NCBI RefSeq assembly: GCF_032118995.1
Contig: NC_092668.1
Coordinates: 12,813,501 to 12,877,500, forward strand
Length of the DNA stretch: 64,000 nt
Source of the DNA: Asterias amurensis
Lineage: Eukaryota > Echinodermata > Asteroidea > Forcipulatida > Asteriidae
Direction of reading: 5' to 3'
How positions within the stretch are numbered: position 1 is the stretch's first letter; each line of letters opens with the position of its first letter. The translations under genes and the position numbers were made by a program. Shown here one piece after another: positions 45,901 through 56,400 of this stretch. The notes beneath the pieces were generated by a model. The model did no database searches, was not told where the DNA came from, and worked only from the letters and a program-made list of their open reading frames with translations.

Positions 45901-48900
45901 AGACTTACTCCTTTACAACTGCAGGCATTTCGAAGACTTTGAGACACGCATCCCCCGCCCCGAGATGGAGCAACTAGAAACATTGATCAAAGCGGAAATC
46001 CTGGATCTGGATCCAGACTACATTGCGACCATCTGTGGCAGCTACAGACGAGGCGCAGCCTCCAGTGGTGATATTGACATCTTACTCACACACCCAGAGT
46101 TCACTTCCAAAGATGAAAAACAGGTACCAGACCAAGCATTTTGATATTTTAACCTCAATACATGTATTAATCAAACTGATGCTTGATTGAAAAATAGTCT
46201 GGTCTCTGAAATTATTGTCTTTGTAGCTACATTTTAAGTATTTCAATTTTGCATTCATTTGTAAATTCTTTTCTTCAGTACAACAGCTCTTCACATATTT
46301 AAAATTGTATTTGATTGACATTTCATTTTGTTCTCTTGAAATGACTGACTTGCATTTGAAATATTTAAATTTATTCACTCAGCAACTCATTTTCATGATG
46401 TATTTAGGATGAATTTGTATCTCATAATTTGCATTTTGTCTCTTTTTTATCAACTTCATTCACAAATTGCCCTCTTTGACTATCTTTGACAACTCTTGCT
46501 CTGATTCTTCCTCGTTTCTTTATTCCTTCTCCTACATGTATATATTTGTTTCACCAAATTCATATCATGAAAATATTGTCTTGCTACTATATCTGCATTT
46601 CAACATTTTTAATTTTCTTTGCATTTATTTGTATTAATTCCTTCTTCCTTTCAACAGCTCAGTATGATTCCCATTCCAATATGTTTTGAATATATATTTG
46701 TGGACACTTTATCTTTTCTTGTGAAATGATTGATTATTTCATTTTGCATTTTTGTGTACAAAGTGTATCAATAACTTTCGTCAGATGAACAACTCATTTT
46801 CAGTTCATATGTCTGATGAATTTGTATCTGGTTGGCATTTTGTCTCTTCAACTTTTGCCACAAGTCACTCTCTATGTAGACTCTTATTTCTTCCTTGTTC
46901 TTTGATACTCCTCCTTTACCCTTTCTACCAAGTCATCTCATGAAACAATTTTATTGCTATATCTGCATTTAAATATTTAAATATTTCATATATTTGTATT
47001 AATTCCTTCCAGTTCAACAACTCAATATGCATCTCAACTGATTTTGTTGTGAATTGGTATCTGATTTACATTTTATTTACTCTCTTGAAATGATTGATTT
47101 GAATAATATGTTGTTTTTGCTACTTTTGTCTGACTTGAATTTGTATCAATATCTTTAATTATGTTTGACGAAATTGTGATTGATTTGCATATTGCTCTTT
47201 TTATCAACTTTACACTTCTTGTTTCTTCCTTGTTCTTTCGACCATTCCCCTATTACACTGTATCTAATTAAATGATTGCATTGCTATATCTGCATTATAT
47301 ATATTTCTTGCATTTATTTGTACTCATTTTTGGTTTTCAGTTCAACAGCTCAGTATCATTTAAATTTGCATCTGATTTGCATTTCATTTTTTTCTCTTGA
47401 AATGATTGATGCATTTTAAATATTTAAATTTGCCATTTATGTGTGTTAAATTTTGCATTGATGATGTCTTTGTCCAAAAGTTGTTTTTTTCGTGTCTTTC
47501 TCTTGTATCTTTTTTCTTTCTATATCTCATGAAATGATTTTCTTGCATTCAAATTATTTAAATTCTGCATTTATGCTGTCTTTATCCAACTTTGAGAAAT
47601 CCTTTTACCTTGTCCCTTTTCTATCTGCTTCCTTTCATTAAATGATTGTCTTGCATACTTTAACATTTGAATATTGCACTTATGTGTATTAAATTTCCAT
47701 TTCTACTGTCTTTGTTCAACTTTGACATGGTTTTTGTTTCCCTTGTACTTCTTCTTAATCCTTTTTCTATCTACTTACTCTCATGAAAAGCTTGTGTTAT
47801 ATTCTAAATATTTAAACATTGCATTTTTGTTTGTAAAAGTTTGCATTGATGTAGTCTTTATCAATATGAATCACTTTTTGGACAATGTATTTTTCTTACC
47901 CTTTGGATCCTTTTCTTACACTCTTTTCTATCCCTCTTCTCCCATGATATGGTTTTCTTTCCTTTATCTGCATTTTGATTATTGAAATTAATTGCATTTG
48001 TGTGTATTGATCAATTTGTTCTAACTATTACCCCTGTACTGATATACTGCATATTATATACAAATGCCATTGCAATGATTTTATATTATTTGCCTTTAAC
48101 AATAGCTTAGTTAGAATCATAATCTTAGGAAATAATATCTCATTTATTTTATGTAACTTAAATAATACGATTAAAATATTGAGAATATGTTTGGGTTAAA
48201 TTAATGTGGGTCAAATAAATGTACACATATTGAATATTTTGCTCTATTATTTAGGCCTATGTTAAGCTAGTCCTAGGCCTATACAAATAATTGTGTGTGA
48301 AATGAATGTATTTTATTGAAATTATTGCATTTCTTTGAAGAGTACCCAGCTTTTTAGTTTTTACTTTGTGTTTGTTTGCAGCCTGAGTTACTACTCTCTG
48401 TTGTGAAGCAGCTTGAGAAAGCTGCGTTTGTTACAGACACCATCTCGCTCGGAGAAACTAAATTCATGGTTGGTATTGAACTTCTAAAAGTGTAATTTAA
48501 AATGTAGTGTAGCTGAAAAAATGCATCCCCCTTAGGTGATCCCTTGCAAGACACTTAACCAATATTGCGTCCATCGGATGGGACGTAAAGCCTTCCTGTG
48601 TGTTGTGAAATGCATGTAAAAGAACCCAGTGCACATATCAAAAAGTTGTTCCTGGTTTGATTGGCAGCATATTTCTCAACAGCACCTTGTAAACCATTAC
48701 ATGGTGCAAGGTAAATGAGTTGGTCTCATACTCCCAAAACAAAGCTCCACAATACCTTGCAGGAAAATATTGAATATTGAAGTGCCTTGAGTGTGCGACA
48801 GGAGCGCTATTAAACAAGCTACGCAGAAACCATGTTAAATCTAGTCTGTAAACAGCGCCCTCTGTTGACGGGTGTAACACAGATATATTGTTAGATTATT

Positions 48901-49868
48901 AATGAGTTGACAACTGTATTATTAATTTGTTTTACTGCTCAGGGTGTTTGCCAATTACCTAAGGAGGAAGACGACAAGGAGGACCATAGATTTCGTCGGA
49001 TTGATATCCGAATCATCCCCCAGGACCAGTACTACTGCGGGACGCTGTACTTCACCGGCAGTGACATGTTCAATAAGGACATGAGAGCGAAGGCCATCGA
49101 AGCTGGTTTCACGCTCAATGAGTACACAATCAGACCTATGGGAAGTACAGGTGGGTACAAGGGAAAGAGGGTTGCAGAAACAAAAATAATTTTTTAATTT
49201 TTGTTGTAGTTTCCTAGTTTCATGATTTGTGCTGTAAGGAAACAAATTAAGTTTAATTCAGAACGTGCTATCTTGTTATTTGTTATTGATGGGTAGACAT
49301 TAGCCAAGTTTAAAAAGTTTTAAAGGGAAGGTACACTACTAGTAATTGTCAAAGACCAGTCTTCTCACTTTTGTATCTCAACCAGCTCTCAACATAAGCA
49401 TAAAATAACAAACCTGTGAAAATTTGAGCTCAATTGGTCATCGTAGTTGGGAGAAATTGATGAAAGAAAACACACGTGTTGGACGAATTTGTGTGCTTTC
49501 AGATAGGAATAGAAGTCTTTTATTATTTTAGTGAGAAATTACCTCTATTTCAAAATCTATGCTACTTCAGAGGGAGCCGTTTCTCACAATATTTTATACT
49601 ATCAACAGCTCTCCAATACTCGTTAACTCGTTTCTAAGTTAATATTTGGTTTTGAGTAATTACCAAACGTGAACCTTCCCTTTAAGCTTGGTTCATACTT
49701 GAAATGCGAAGCAAATTTTGTTAGTGCAGTAGGTTCAAGATTTATTATTGAAAATTGTTTTATTGATGCCTAGGTATAATTGGAGAAGCACTGCCGGTGA
49801 ATTGTGAGAAAGATGTCTTTGACGTCATCGGAATGAAATTTAAGAAACCATCTGAAAGAAACCTGTAG
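42918..49868 (+). CDS. POLB: DNA polymerase beta (base-excision repair, family X)
   Basis: Nuclear gap-filling polymerase with 5'-dRP lyase activity. Exons are 42918-42981, 43868-43992, 44365-44498, 44802-44851, 45492-45543, 45925-46123, 48382-48468, 48943-49150 and 49774-49868, giving 1014 nt (337 aa; human 335) with consistent phases. The 8-kDa lyase domain has the first HhH ([15 protein letters not shown]) with Lys73 at the Schiff-base position (human Lys72). The second HhH is [13 protein letters not shown]. The palm contains [16 protein letters not shown] with catalytic Asp191 and Asp193, and RRIDIR with Asp258. The thumb has the YFTGSDMFN nucleotide-binding motif. All key residues of an active enzyme are present. 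The protein ends in PSERNL, close to the vertebrate length. Exon 6 to exon 7 is separated by a 2.3 kb T-rich repetitive intron. Confidence 0.97.
43328..43777. repeat. Cluster of family H pieces in POLB intron 1
   Basis: At least four blocks of the GGCGCCACCACTTTTTCATTC type occur in both orientations (about 43343, 43517, 43640-43665 and 43738), with AATGAGATATCCC between them. It appears to be a pile-up of related inverted-repeat elements. Confidence 0.7.
44228..44345 (+). mobile_element. tRNA-derived SINE in POLB intron 2
   Basis: GGCTGGGATAGTAGCTCTAG and GTCGTGAGTTTGAATCCTACC resemble A and B boxes; it ends 20 bp before the acceptor of POLB exon 3. Confidence 0.55.
45174..45320. mobile_element. 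Short MITE, family B, nested in an older repeat in POLB intron 4
   Basis: GGTGGATTTCACAGAGGTAG to TTTGTGAAATCCACCCCAG. It interrupts a repeat that is continuous at 38500-38575 (TTGGTTCTTGGCTAGTACAG), so this is a filled site with a known empty site. Confidence 0.85.
45663..45805 (+). mobile_element. tRNA-Leu-derived SINE in POLB intron 5
   Basis: GTGTCATGGCCAAGCAGTTAA and GGCACAGGACTCAAAGCTCTG match the 5' half of a tRNA-Leu; a degraded B-box region and the body (CATTGAACAAGATACTTGCA) follow. Confidence 0.7.
46280..47900. repeat. Degenerate long tandem repeat in POLB intron 6
   Basis: T-rich sequence with recurring blocks: ACAACAGCTCTTCAC (46285), TCAACAGCTCAGTATGAT (46656), TTCAACAACTCAATATGC (47014), TTCAACAGCTCAGTATCA (47340). 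Between them TCTTGAAATGATTG and CTGCATTTAAATATT recur in order. Spacing is about 370, 360 and 325 bp. From about 47445 shorter units (120-150 bp) with GTCTTTGTCCAACTTT continue. Confidence 0.75.
48525..48640 (+). mobile_element. SINE body fragment in POLB intron 7
   Basis: CCTTGCAAGACACTTAACCA and CATCGGATGGGACGTAAAGC match the body that follows the tRNA head in the copy at 10228-10389. The tRNA head is missing. Confidence 0.65.
49322..49686. mobile_element. Family A-like MITE in POLB intron 8
   Basis: The ends are AAAGGGAAGGTACACTACTAG and ACGTGAACCTTCCCTTT, an inverted pair, with internal family A blocks in the opposite orientation to the 8335 copy. It lies between POLB exon 8 and exon 9, closer to exon 9. 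Confidence 0.8.
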
Positions 49869-50150
49869 AGTCACGATATCACAGAAGCGTGAAAGGACTT
49901 GGAGAAGTCTATCAACGCACCTGTGATGAATTTTCAGGTCAGTGAGCTGAGCTATCGGCTGACAATTGGAACTCGAGATGGACTAGGTAAATTCTATGAA
50001 TTGCCTCCTGATTCTAATACCAGCCCTTTCAGGAATGCAAAAGGACTTGCCAAACCTGCCCATTTGGGAATGCCAAGTTTCATGATATTTTCATTTGAAC
50101 TCAAATTAAATAGTAACTTGTTTATTTTGGTTAGTGCCTGAACTTGTTTT

Positions 50151-50533
50151 AAAGGCAGTGGACACTATTGGTAATTACTCAAAATAATTATTGGCATAAA
50201 ACCTTTCTTGGTGACGAGTAATGGGGAGAGGTTGATGGTATAAAACATTGTGAGAAACGACTCCCTCTAAATGACATAGCTTTCGAGAAAGAAGTAATTT
50301 TCCACAAATTTGATTTCGACACCTCAGTTTAGAACTTGAGGTCTCAAAATCAACCATTTAAACGCACACAACTTCGTGTGACAAGGGTGTTTCTTTCTTT
50401 CATTATTATCTCGCAACTTCGATGACCGATTGAGCTCAAATTTTCACAGGTTTGTTATTTTATGCATATGTTGAGATACACCAACTGTGAAGGCTAGTCT
50501 TTGACAATTACCAATAGTGTCCACTGCCTTTAA
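50151..50533. mobile_element. Family A MITE downstream of POLB
   Basis: A well-preserved copy, AAAGGCAGTGGACACTATTGG to CCAATAGTGTCCACTGCCTTT, about 380 bp, starting 280 bp after the POLB stop. A central inverted pair built on GAGGTCTCAAAATCAACC gives strong hairpin potential. Confidence 0.88.
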
Positions 50534-50772
50534 TAACATTTGGGCACTTACCCCCAAATACCAATGTATTCTTAGCTCTGTATACATTGTACTTGGTATT
50601 TCCTGTGAAAACCAATTTGACACCCGCTGCTAAAATGTAGGATTCAAAGTGTCCTGTCGACATGACAAGTTCGCTGGTCTTTTGGTAAGATATCTGCTCT
50701 AGAATTGCAAGGGTGATAGGTTCAGATCCCAACTGAGTATATTCCTTTGGGGTTTCTCACAGGAATCTGGGT

Positions 50773-50951
50773 AAAGGCCCGATCACACAGGCCCCGATAA
50801 CGAGAACAAAAACGAGAACGATAAAAATGCACGCTCGCGATTGGTTGAATTGCTCCACGCAGAATTCGCCCACGCTCATTCAACCAATCGAGGGCGTGCA
50901 TTTTTATCGTTATCGTTTTCGTTCTGATTATCCCTGTGTGACCGGGCCTTA
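50773..50951. mobile_element. MITE-like palindrome, family J
   Basis: AAGGCCCGATCACACAGG at the left and CCTGTGTGACCGGGCCTT at the right, with inner GATAAAAATGCACGCTCGCG matching its inverse. About 180 bp, non-coding. Confidence 0.85.
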
Positions 50952-51206
50952 AGTGTCTTAACACGCCTCAGTTTTTGGATAAAAACACATGATATCATTG
51001 AAAACATTTTACTAAAAACATGTCTAGGTAATTTTCTATAGTTTTTCTATAACACTACTGTTGATGGGGCGGTTCATTAAAACACAGTTAACTCAGAAAT
51101 TTGCTTGAACTCAAGAGTAGATGTATTTGTTTTTTTTTCAATTGAAACGAAATTGTTGTACCTGCTCATAAATGTTTATATTTGTATCTTAGGTAAGAAA
51201 ATAAAG

Positions 51207-51449
51207 GTTTTTAAAAACAACACCGTAACATTTTTAAAAACAACACCGTAACATTTTTAAAAGACGCTTTAATATGACTTTGTATTATTCATGTTATGTA
51301 TCAATTCGGTAGATTGTCCCATCTGAGTTTTTGTTGGAACCCCTTGAAGTATTTAAAAGACGCTTTAATATGACTTTGTATTATTCATGTTATGTATCAA
51401 TTCGGTAGATTGTCCCATCTGAGTTTTTGTTGGAACCCCTTGAAGTATT
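51207..51449. repeat. 23-bp and 96-bp direct duplications downstream of POLB
   Basis: A 23-bp unit containing AAAAACAACACCGTAACA occurs twice (51207-51255), directly followed by a 96-bp unit beginning TTTAAAAGACGCTTTAATAT that is repeated in apparently identical form at offset 96 (51256-51351 and 51352-51447). Confidence 0.92.
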
Positions 51450-53282
51450 GACCATACTCATCCGTTTGGGAAAGTCTACCTTGTAGATTCCGTTTTTTTT
51501 TCACAGGACTCGGGGAAAGTGTTTTAACACACATCAATAATATCGTATTTTTACTGAGAAGTTTAAAAGGAAAAATACGTGAAGGAAGATCAAGACAGTG
51601 GGGAAAACACAGCAAATCATTTTTCCGAAATATCTGTTTTATTTACAATCTTGTGCTGTAATAAATACTAGTTCAAATATCCACCCATTAACATGGCCCA
51701 TCCATCGAAAAAAGACAATTACCTTACTCAAACTGAGAAATGGTACAGTAAACAAACGCATAATATTTTCACATAATTATTATGTGACTGATACACAAAT
51801 TAGCCTAAACCATCCATACATAATAAGTGAACATACATTATTATATTTTTTGTCAATTTTATCTGATCTAAAAGTCTTAAACATTTACAGAAACAACTTT
51901 AACATTTTAAGTGAAATTAGAATTTACATTGAATATCGTGCTGTTAAATATCATCATCTTTTTCTCAACGTACTCACCGTGTGCATCCACTTTTAAAGAC
52001 AGACAACGTTTACACAAGCTCTCTACACGTGATTGTTTGCAAGTCCAAAATATTACTTATTTACAATATACAAGTATCTAATATTCTTCCTGTGTTTAAT
52101 CTGTTTCTGATCCTTTTTTGCCCTCTAAAAATTAGTACGGCGGTCTCGAAAGGAGGTGTCATAATGTATAGAACCTACATTATGGCACTAAGCTTTGCTC
52201 TGGTGGTATGACTAGTACGAGTTTCACAATGGGCAAATATCATTGCTGATCTATGATAGCTAAGTTAATCTGAAATTGGACATTGAACGTTCACATAGGT
52301 TTATACAGCGAATAATATGTACATTTTATTTCGATAATTGGCCATTGGACAATCACCTGTAGGTTTATACAGCGAATGTCCAATCTTCAAAATGAAAAAA
52401 ATATAGACATCCACTGACCAACTACGTGAATGCCTGGAATAGGAAAAAAAAACATGGAGGTAGAAATGAAAAAACCAAGTAGACATTTGTTGTACAAACC
52501 TATGGGATTGTTAAGATGTCTTTTATACACTTTAACTTAAATGGTCATGCCTGATATAGCTTTAAAGTGGCACTCTCTCCTCAGTGGCTTAACCGCAGAC
52601 TCTCATTGTGTGCTTGTGCGCGGGGCAAGTTGGAATCGAACCATTCATGTTTGCATTTTCGATCTCAGTAGGGTGGGTGTTCTATGTTTGGGGGAGGGGC
52701 TACCGTCCCAGCCCTATATACATTGGATAGGCTACTGGTATGTGCATAAAGTACTTGGGAAGGCTTATGACTAAATGGTGGAATTTTATACGACGATATA
52801 CGGGGCTGAAACTATAGCCAATTACCAAATCTAAACGTGGCTAAATTCCAATGACAGTTTTACAAAAAACATTGGAGAATATACATGTGTACTGTTTTAA
52901 AAAGGGAGTAGTATGCCCCCAAATAAGATAAATTCGTGATTTTTTTAAATATTAATAAAAACTAGGGCTACTAGTTGGGTGTAAATACAATTTTACCCAC
53001 ATTCCATTCTAGTTAACATTATAGCATCAGTGTTTTTATAATAAATAGAAAACATTGCCTTCACCTTGTTATTAGATTTATGCTAAGTGCGCTTGTGGCG
53101 TTAAGCCGTGTAGAGTGGAGCATTTGTCTAAACCAGGCTCTTCGGACAGTTGCCTCAACCATGCCCCTGAATATTGACTCGATGCCCTTTTGAAAAGTCT
53201 CAGTGGAAATTTAGACTCATAGATGTTCCTCTAAGGAAAATTGTCGTGGTTTTATAATTAAATTGGAACGTGCACTCTCAAA

Positions 53283-53422
53283 ACACATGGTTCCAATTTT
53301 ACCCGGATTCCGGGTTAAAATTAACCTGGATTCCGGCTTGTAATGTTGACTTAATTTCCGGTTTTATGGGTCCCTTTCCAGGTCAGATTGACCTGGTCCA
53401 GGTCAGATTGACCTGGAAAGTT
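53283..53422. repeat. GGTCAGATTGACC palindrome cluster
   Basis: CCAGGTCAGATTGACCTGG occurs twice in tandem (53379-53416), preceded by ACCCGGATTCCGGGTTAAAA and related palindromes. The same style of GACCC/GGGTC pairs is seen at 56157-56366, 56636-56752 and 63728-63862. Confidence 0.8.
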
Positions 53423-56156
53423 GTTACAAAAATTAAATTTTATGAGGATATGTACCTAAAACCATCACTGGGAAAGCGCACAGGGAATTTATTCTAATAA
53501 AAGACTCATCGAAAAAAAGAAATTGAGCTTCAAAACTCATTGCATTTTAACATGCATTTTTGAAGCTCACTTTAGTATCTGGCTGGACTGTACAACCCTT
53601 ATTTCCTTTCATGTTTTATTGGTCATGTATATAGACCCAATCTATTATACGCCTGGTGCATTATCACCTTATACTTAATAGTAATTGTTAAAATAGTAAA
53701 AGCGTACTGTCTTACTCTACCAGTTATTCTGAGAAATGTTTCAGTCTGAAATACTTTTAGAATATTTTCTTTGAACCAGCTATTACATGCTCTTTTTAGT
53801 ATAATGATGGCAATCCGAAGTGGGCGTGGCATACATCGAATCAATAGAGTCAATAATCAATAATTGATGACTCGAATCTGCTTCTCTTAGCATTCGCTTC
53901 TTGTGGTTAAACTTCTTTACGTTTTTCAAACCACAAACTAGTGGACGTGGCTTACATCGAATCTGCTTCTTTTAGAATTCAACCTCTACATTTTTGCTTT
54001 CAAAGAATAATGACCTTGAATCACTTCCAGTTAAAAAAAGGCTTGTTCCCGCAAACGATTCGCAACAGGTAACATAATTGTTAAGGATGTGGATTGTTAA
54101 ATGTGATATAAAGATACTTAATCAGTTTATTACGAAAAAACCCATACCATTCCATTATACGTAATGCTTGTAAGGAAAGCCCTTGGGCTGTTCTTGCGTA
54201 GGGTAAAAAAACAGCCGCCCGGTTTGTTTTTTCATTGATTAAGCTGCTTTTTAGAAGCGCGCCAAAAAAATGTCTTCCCAAACATTGTGAGGCGTATCAG
54301 CTTGCGTATTAAGAGCTCGGTTCGTCACACGTCATCAAAGCATGCTCGTGCACTCCACGACTGTTCCGTCCGTGTGTGAGGAGCAGATAGATTTATTAGG
54401 TTTGACCTGAGGAAGAAGAAAGAAAAACAATTAGAAATCATTTTTTTTTTTTTTTTAATATACAAAAACGAGCGTGAGTGATGTCATCAAATGATTTGAG
54501 AACGACATATTACCCTATCAACCCATAGATTTTTCAGGAGTATAGTTTTTCCAATATTAAACTTAACTTCCGGAAGTCAAGGTCAATTGAGGTGACAGCA
54601 TTTGTGAAGTTTTGGGATACCTTGTCAATGATTAATAGGTTGTAAAAAATCCAATGAAGAAGATAAACAAATGCAACAAATCGCCTTTGATGCACGTAAT
54701 TTGGGGCCTTTCTCTTTCTGTTCTGAGTTACGGGCAACTTAAGTTTTCAGAGACTCTAGCCCAGGAAAGTCATGTGAAAGTTTCACCGAAAAGAGAATCA
54801 GATTGGAAAAGCTTGGTAGTTGTTAAAGTTTAGGTTATAGGTTAAAGCTTGTCAAAGAGGGTGTTTGGGATTAGGTTCACAGAATGGCCGAACTCGACTT
54901 TTTGAAGGCAAGTCTCTTTCGGGGACCCAACCAAGAGCATGGGCCCTCCAGTGATCAGCAATCCATACGGTACCAGTATTTGAAAACTTGCTGAACGGTT
55001 TTTTTTCTTATGTGCGACTCGCCCTTTTAATATCCGTATGGATGAGTGTGAGATGGTTTATCTTAAGACAAACCAAGACAATCACACGCAAACCAAAGAA
55101 CCAGAGGATGGTATTATGGGTATGAAACTCTTAGAAGAAGATGTAGTGTTTGTAGATGTAGATGGAGGCTTTGTTAAGATTGATTATATCTTTGAAGAAA
55201 CACACGTGGGAGAAGACCACAACACACGGCCCTTTAAGCAGAACATTATTTCCGCTGAAGAAAAATGATCCGATAATCATGTCATTACGGGAAAGCTCAA
55301 TCATAGGAAGAGGACGGAATAATACATCCTTGTCGTCTTCACCAACTCACACCTGTAATCTAAATGTAATTCTCTTCCAAACGGACCCTAATCTTTTAAT
55401 TGGATCAAGAACAAGTCAGTCGTGCTGCTGACTGCCTCGGGCAGTTAAAGTTAAACGATTCAATAGTCAATGTAAACACACTCAATCACTGAAAAGGATG
55501 TAGTTTTGCTGTCTTACTCTGAAATTCTTTAATATCGAGCTTTTCGTAATAAGTTACTTATCACATGGCAGAGTGTTATGGATGATACCTTTTCTGTTTA
55601 GCAAGTAATCTTGCTTGGCCATAAGCAAGTGTTATTGCTTGGTTATTCTATGTGCTTGGATGAGCAACTGTGAAATCTGGACAGTGTTAGTTAAAGCCTG
55701 ACACAAGGGACACCATTGTGTTAGTTTAGTAGTTCGGGGACACGCCAACCCACCTTTGCGGATGCTATCCATTGAAGATTCTTTCTTTTGGACTAGAAAT
55801 AATTATATACAAAAGTGTTCATAGTTCATAAAAGTTGGTCAATGGGTACTGAAAACTTTGAAGCAATAATCCAGTCTTTTTGTGAATTTAATTTTAAGAG
55901 GTGAGATTTGAAGCTCATGCATGCATCCTGTACGTAGAACTTGATCAATATTTGATCGTCTTTTGGTTACTTAACTTCTTTTGATGTTAAGAATGATGAC
56001 TGAGGAAAAGGTTATATGACGGTTTAACCCATTTGCTGTTACCAGTCATCAGTATAGTTTGTGTAGTTTTCACTTTGAGGTAAAAACATTCACAGTGAAA
56101 CTCTTAACAGCAACATGCTCTGTGTACTTGGTACTATACAATCTAATGGTCAGAAA

Positions 56157-56366
56157 TTGACCGGGTCAGAAATTGACCCGGGTCCCCCGTGGGACCTGGC
56201 CCATTTATGATCCGGAATATTTTTCAAACTGACCCAAAAATGGGTCAAACTGACGCAGAGTCCGAGTTAAAATCGATTTTTTTAAACACTTTGCTGGTCA
56301 CCCTGACCCCCAGAAGTGGGTCAATCCCCATATAGGACTCGTGATCCGGGTCAATTCTGACCCGGT
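56157..56366. repeat. GGGTC/GACCC palindrome cluster abutting the GPCR TM7 exon
   Basis: TTGACCCGGGTCCCCCGTGGG, TGACCCAAAAATGGGTCAAAC and CCGGGTCAATTCTGACCCGG are successive inverted pairs. The cluster ends 35 bp before the exon's 3' border at 56401. Confidence 0.8.
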
Positions 56367-56400
56367 TTGTTTTCTAGAGTCTAGTCAAAGCAAGCCTTAC

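Larger units (their letters stand above)
49869..56400. other. POLB to GPCR region
   Basis: Carries MITEs A and J, the 96-bp duplication, palindrome clusters and a repeat shared with 14250-14500. The GPCR C-terminal exon is expected somewhere here on the minus strand but could not be recognised. An acidic open frame at 55038-55268 (plus) has no known motif. Confidence 0.55.

Noticed and set aside
55038-55268. 76-codon acidic plus-strand open frame
   Set aside because: No recognisable motif, no splice or promoter context, and its right part overlaps a dispersed repeat shared with 14250-14500.
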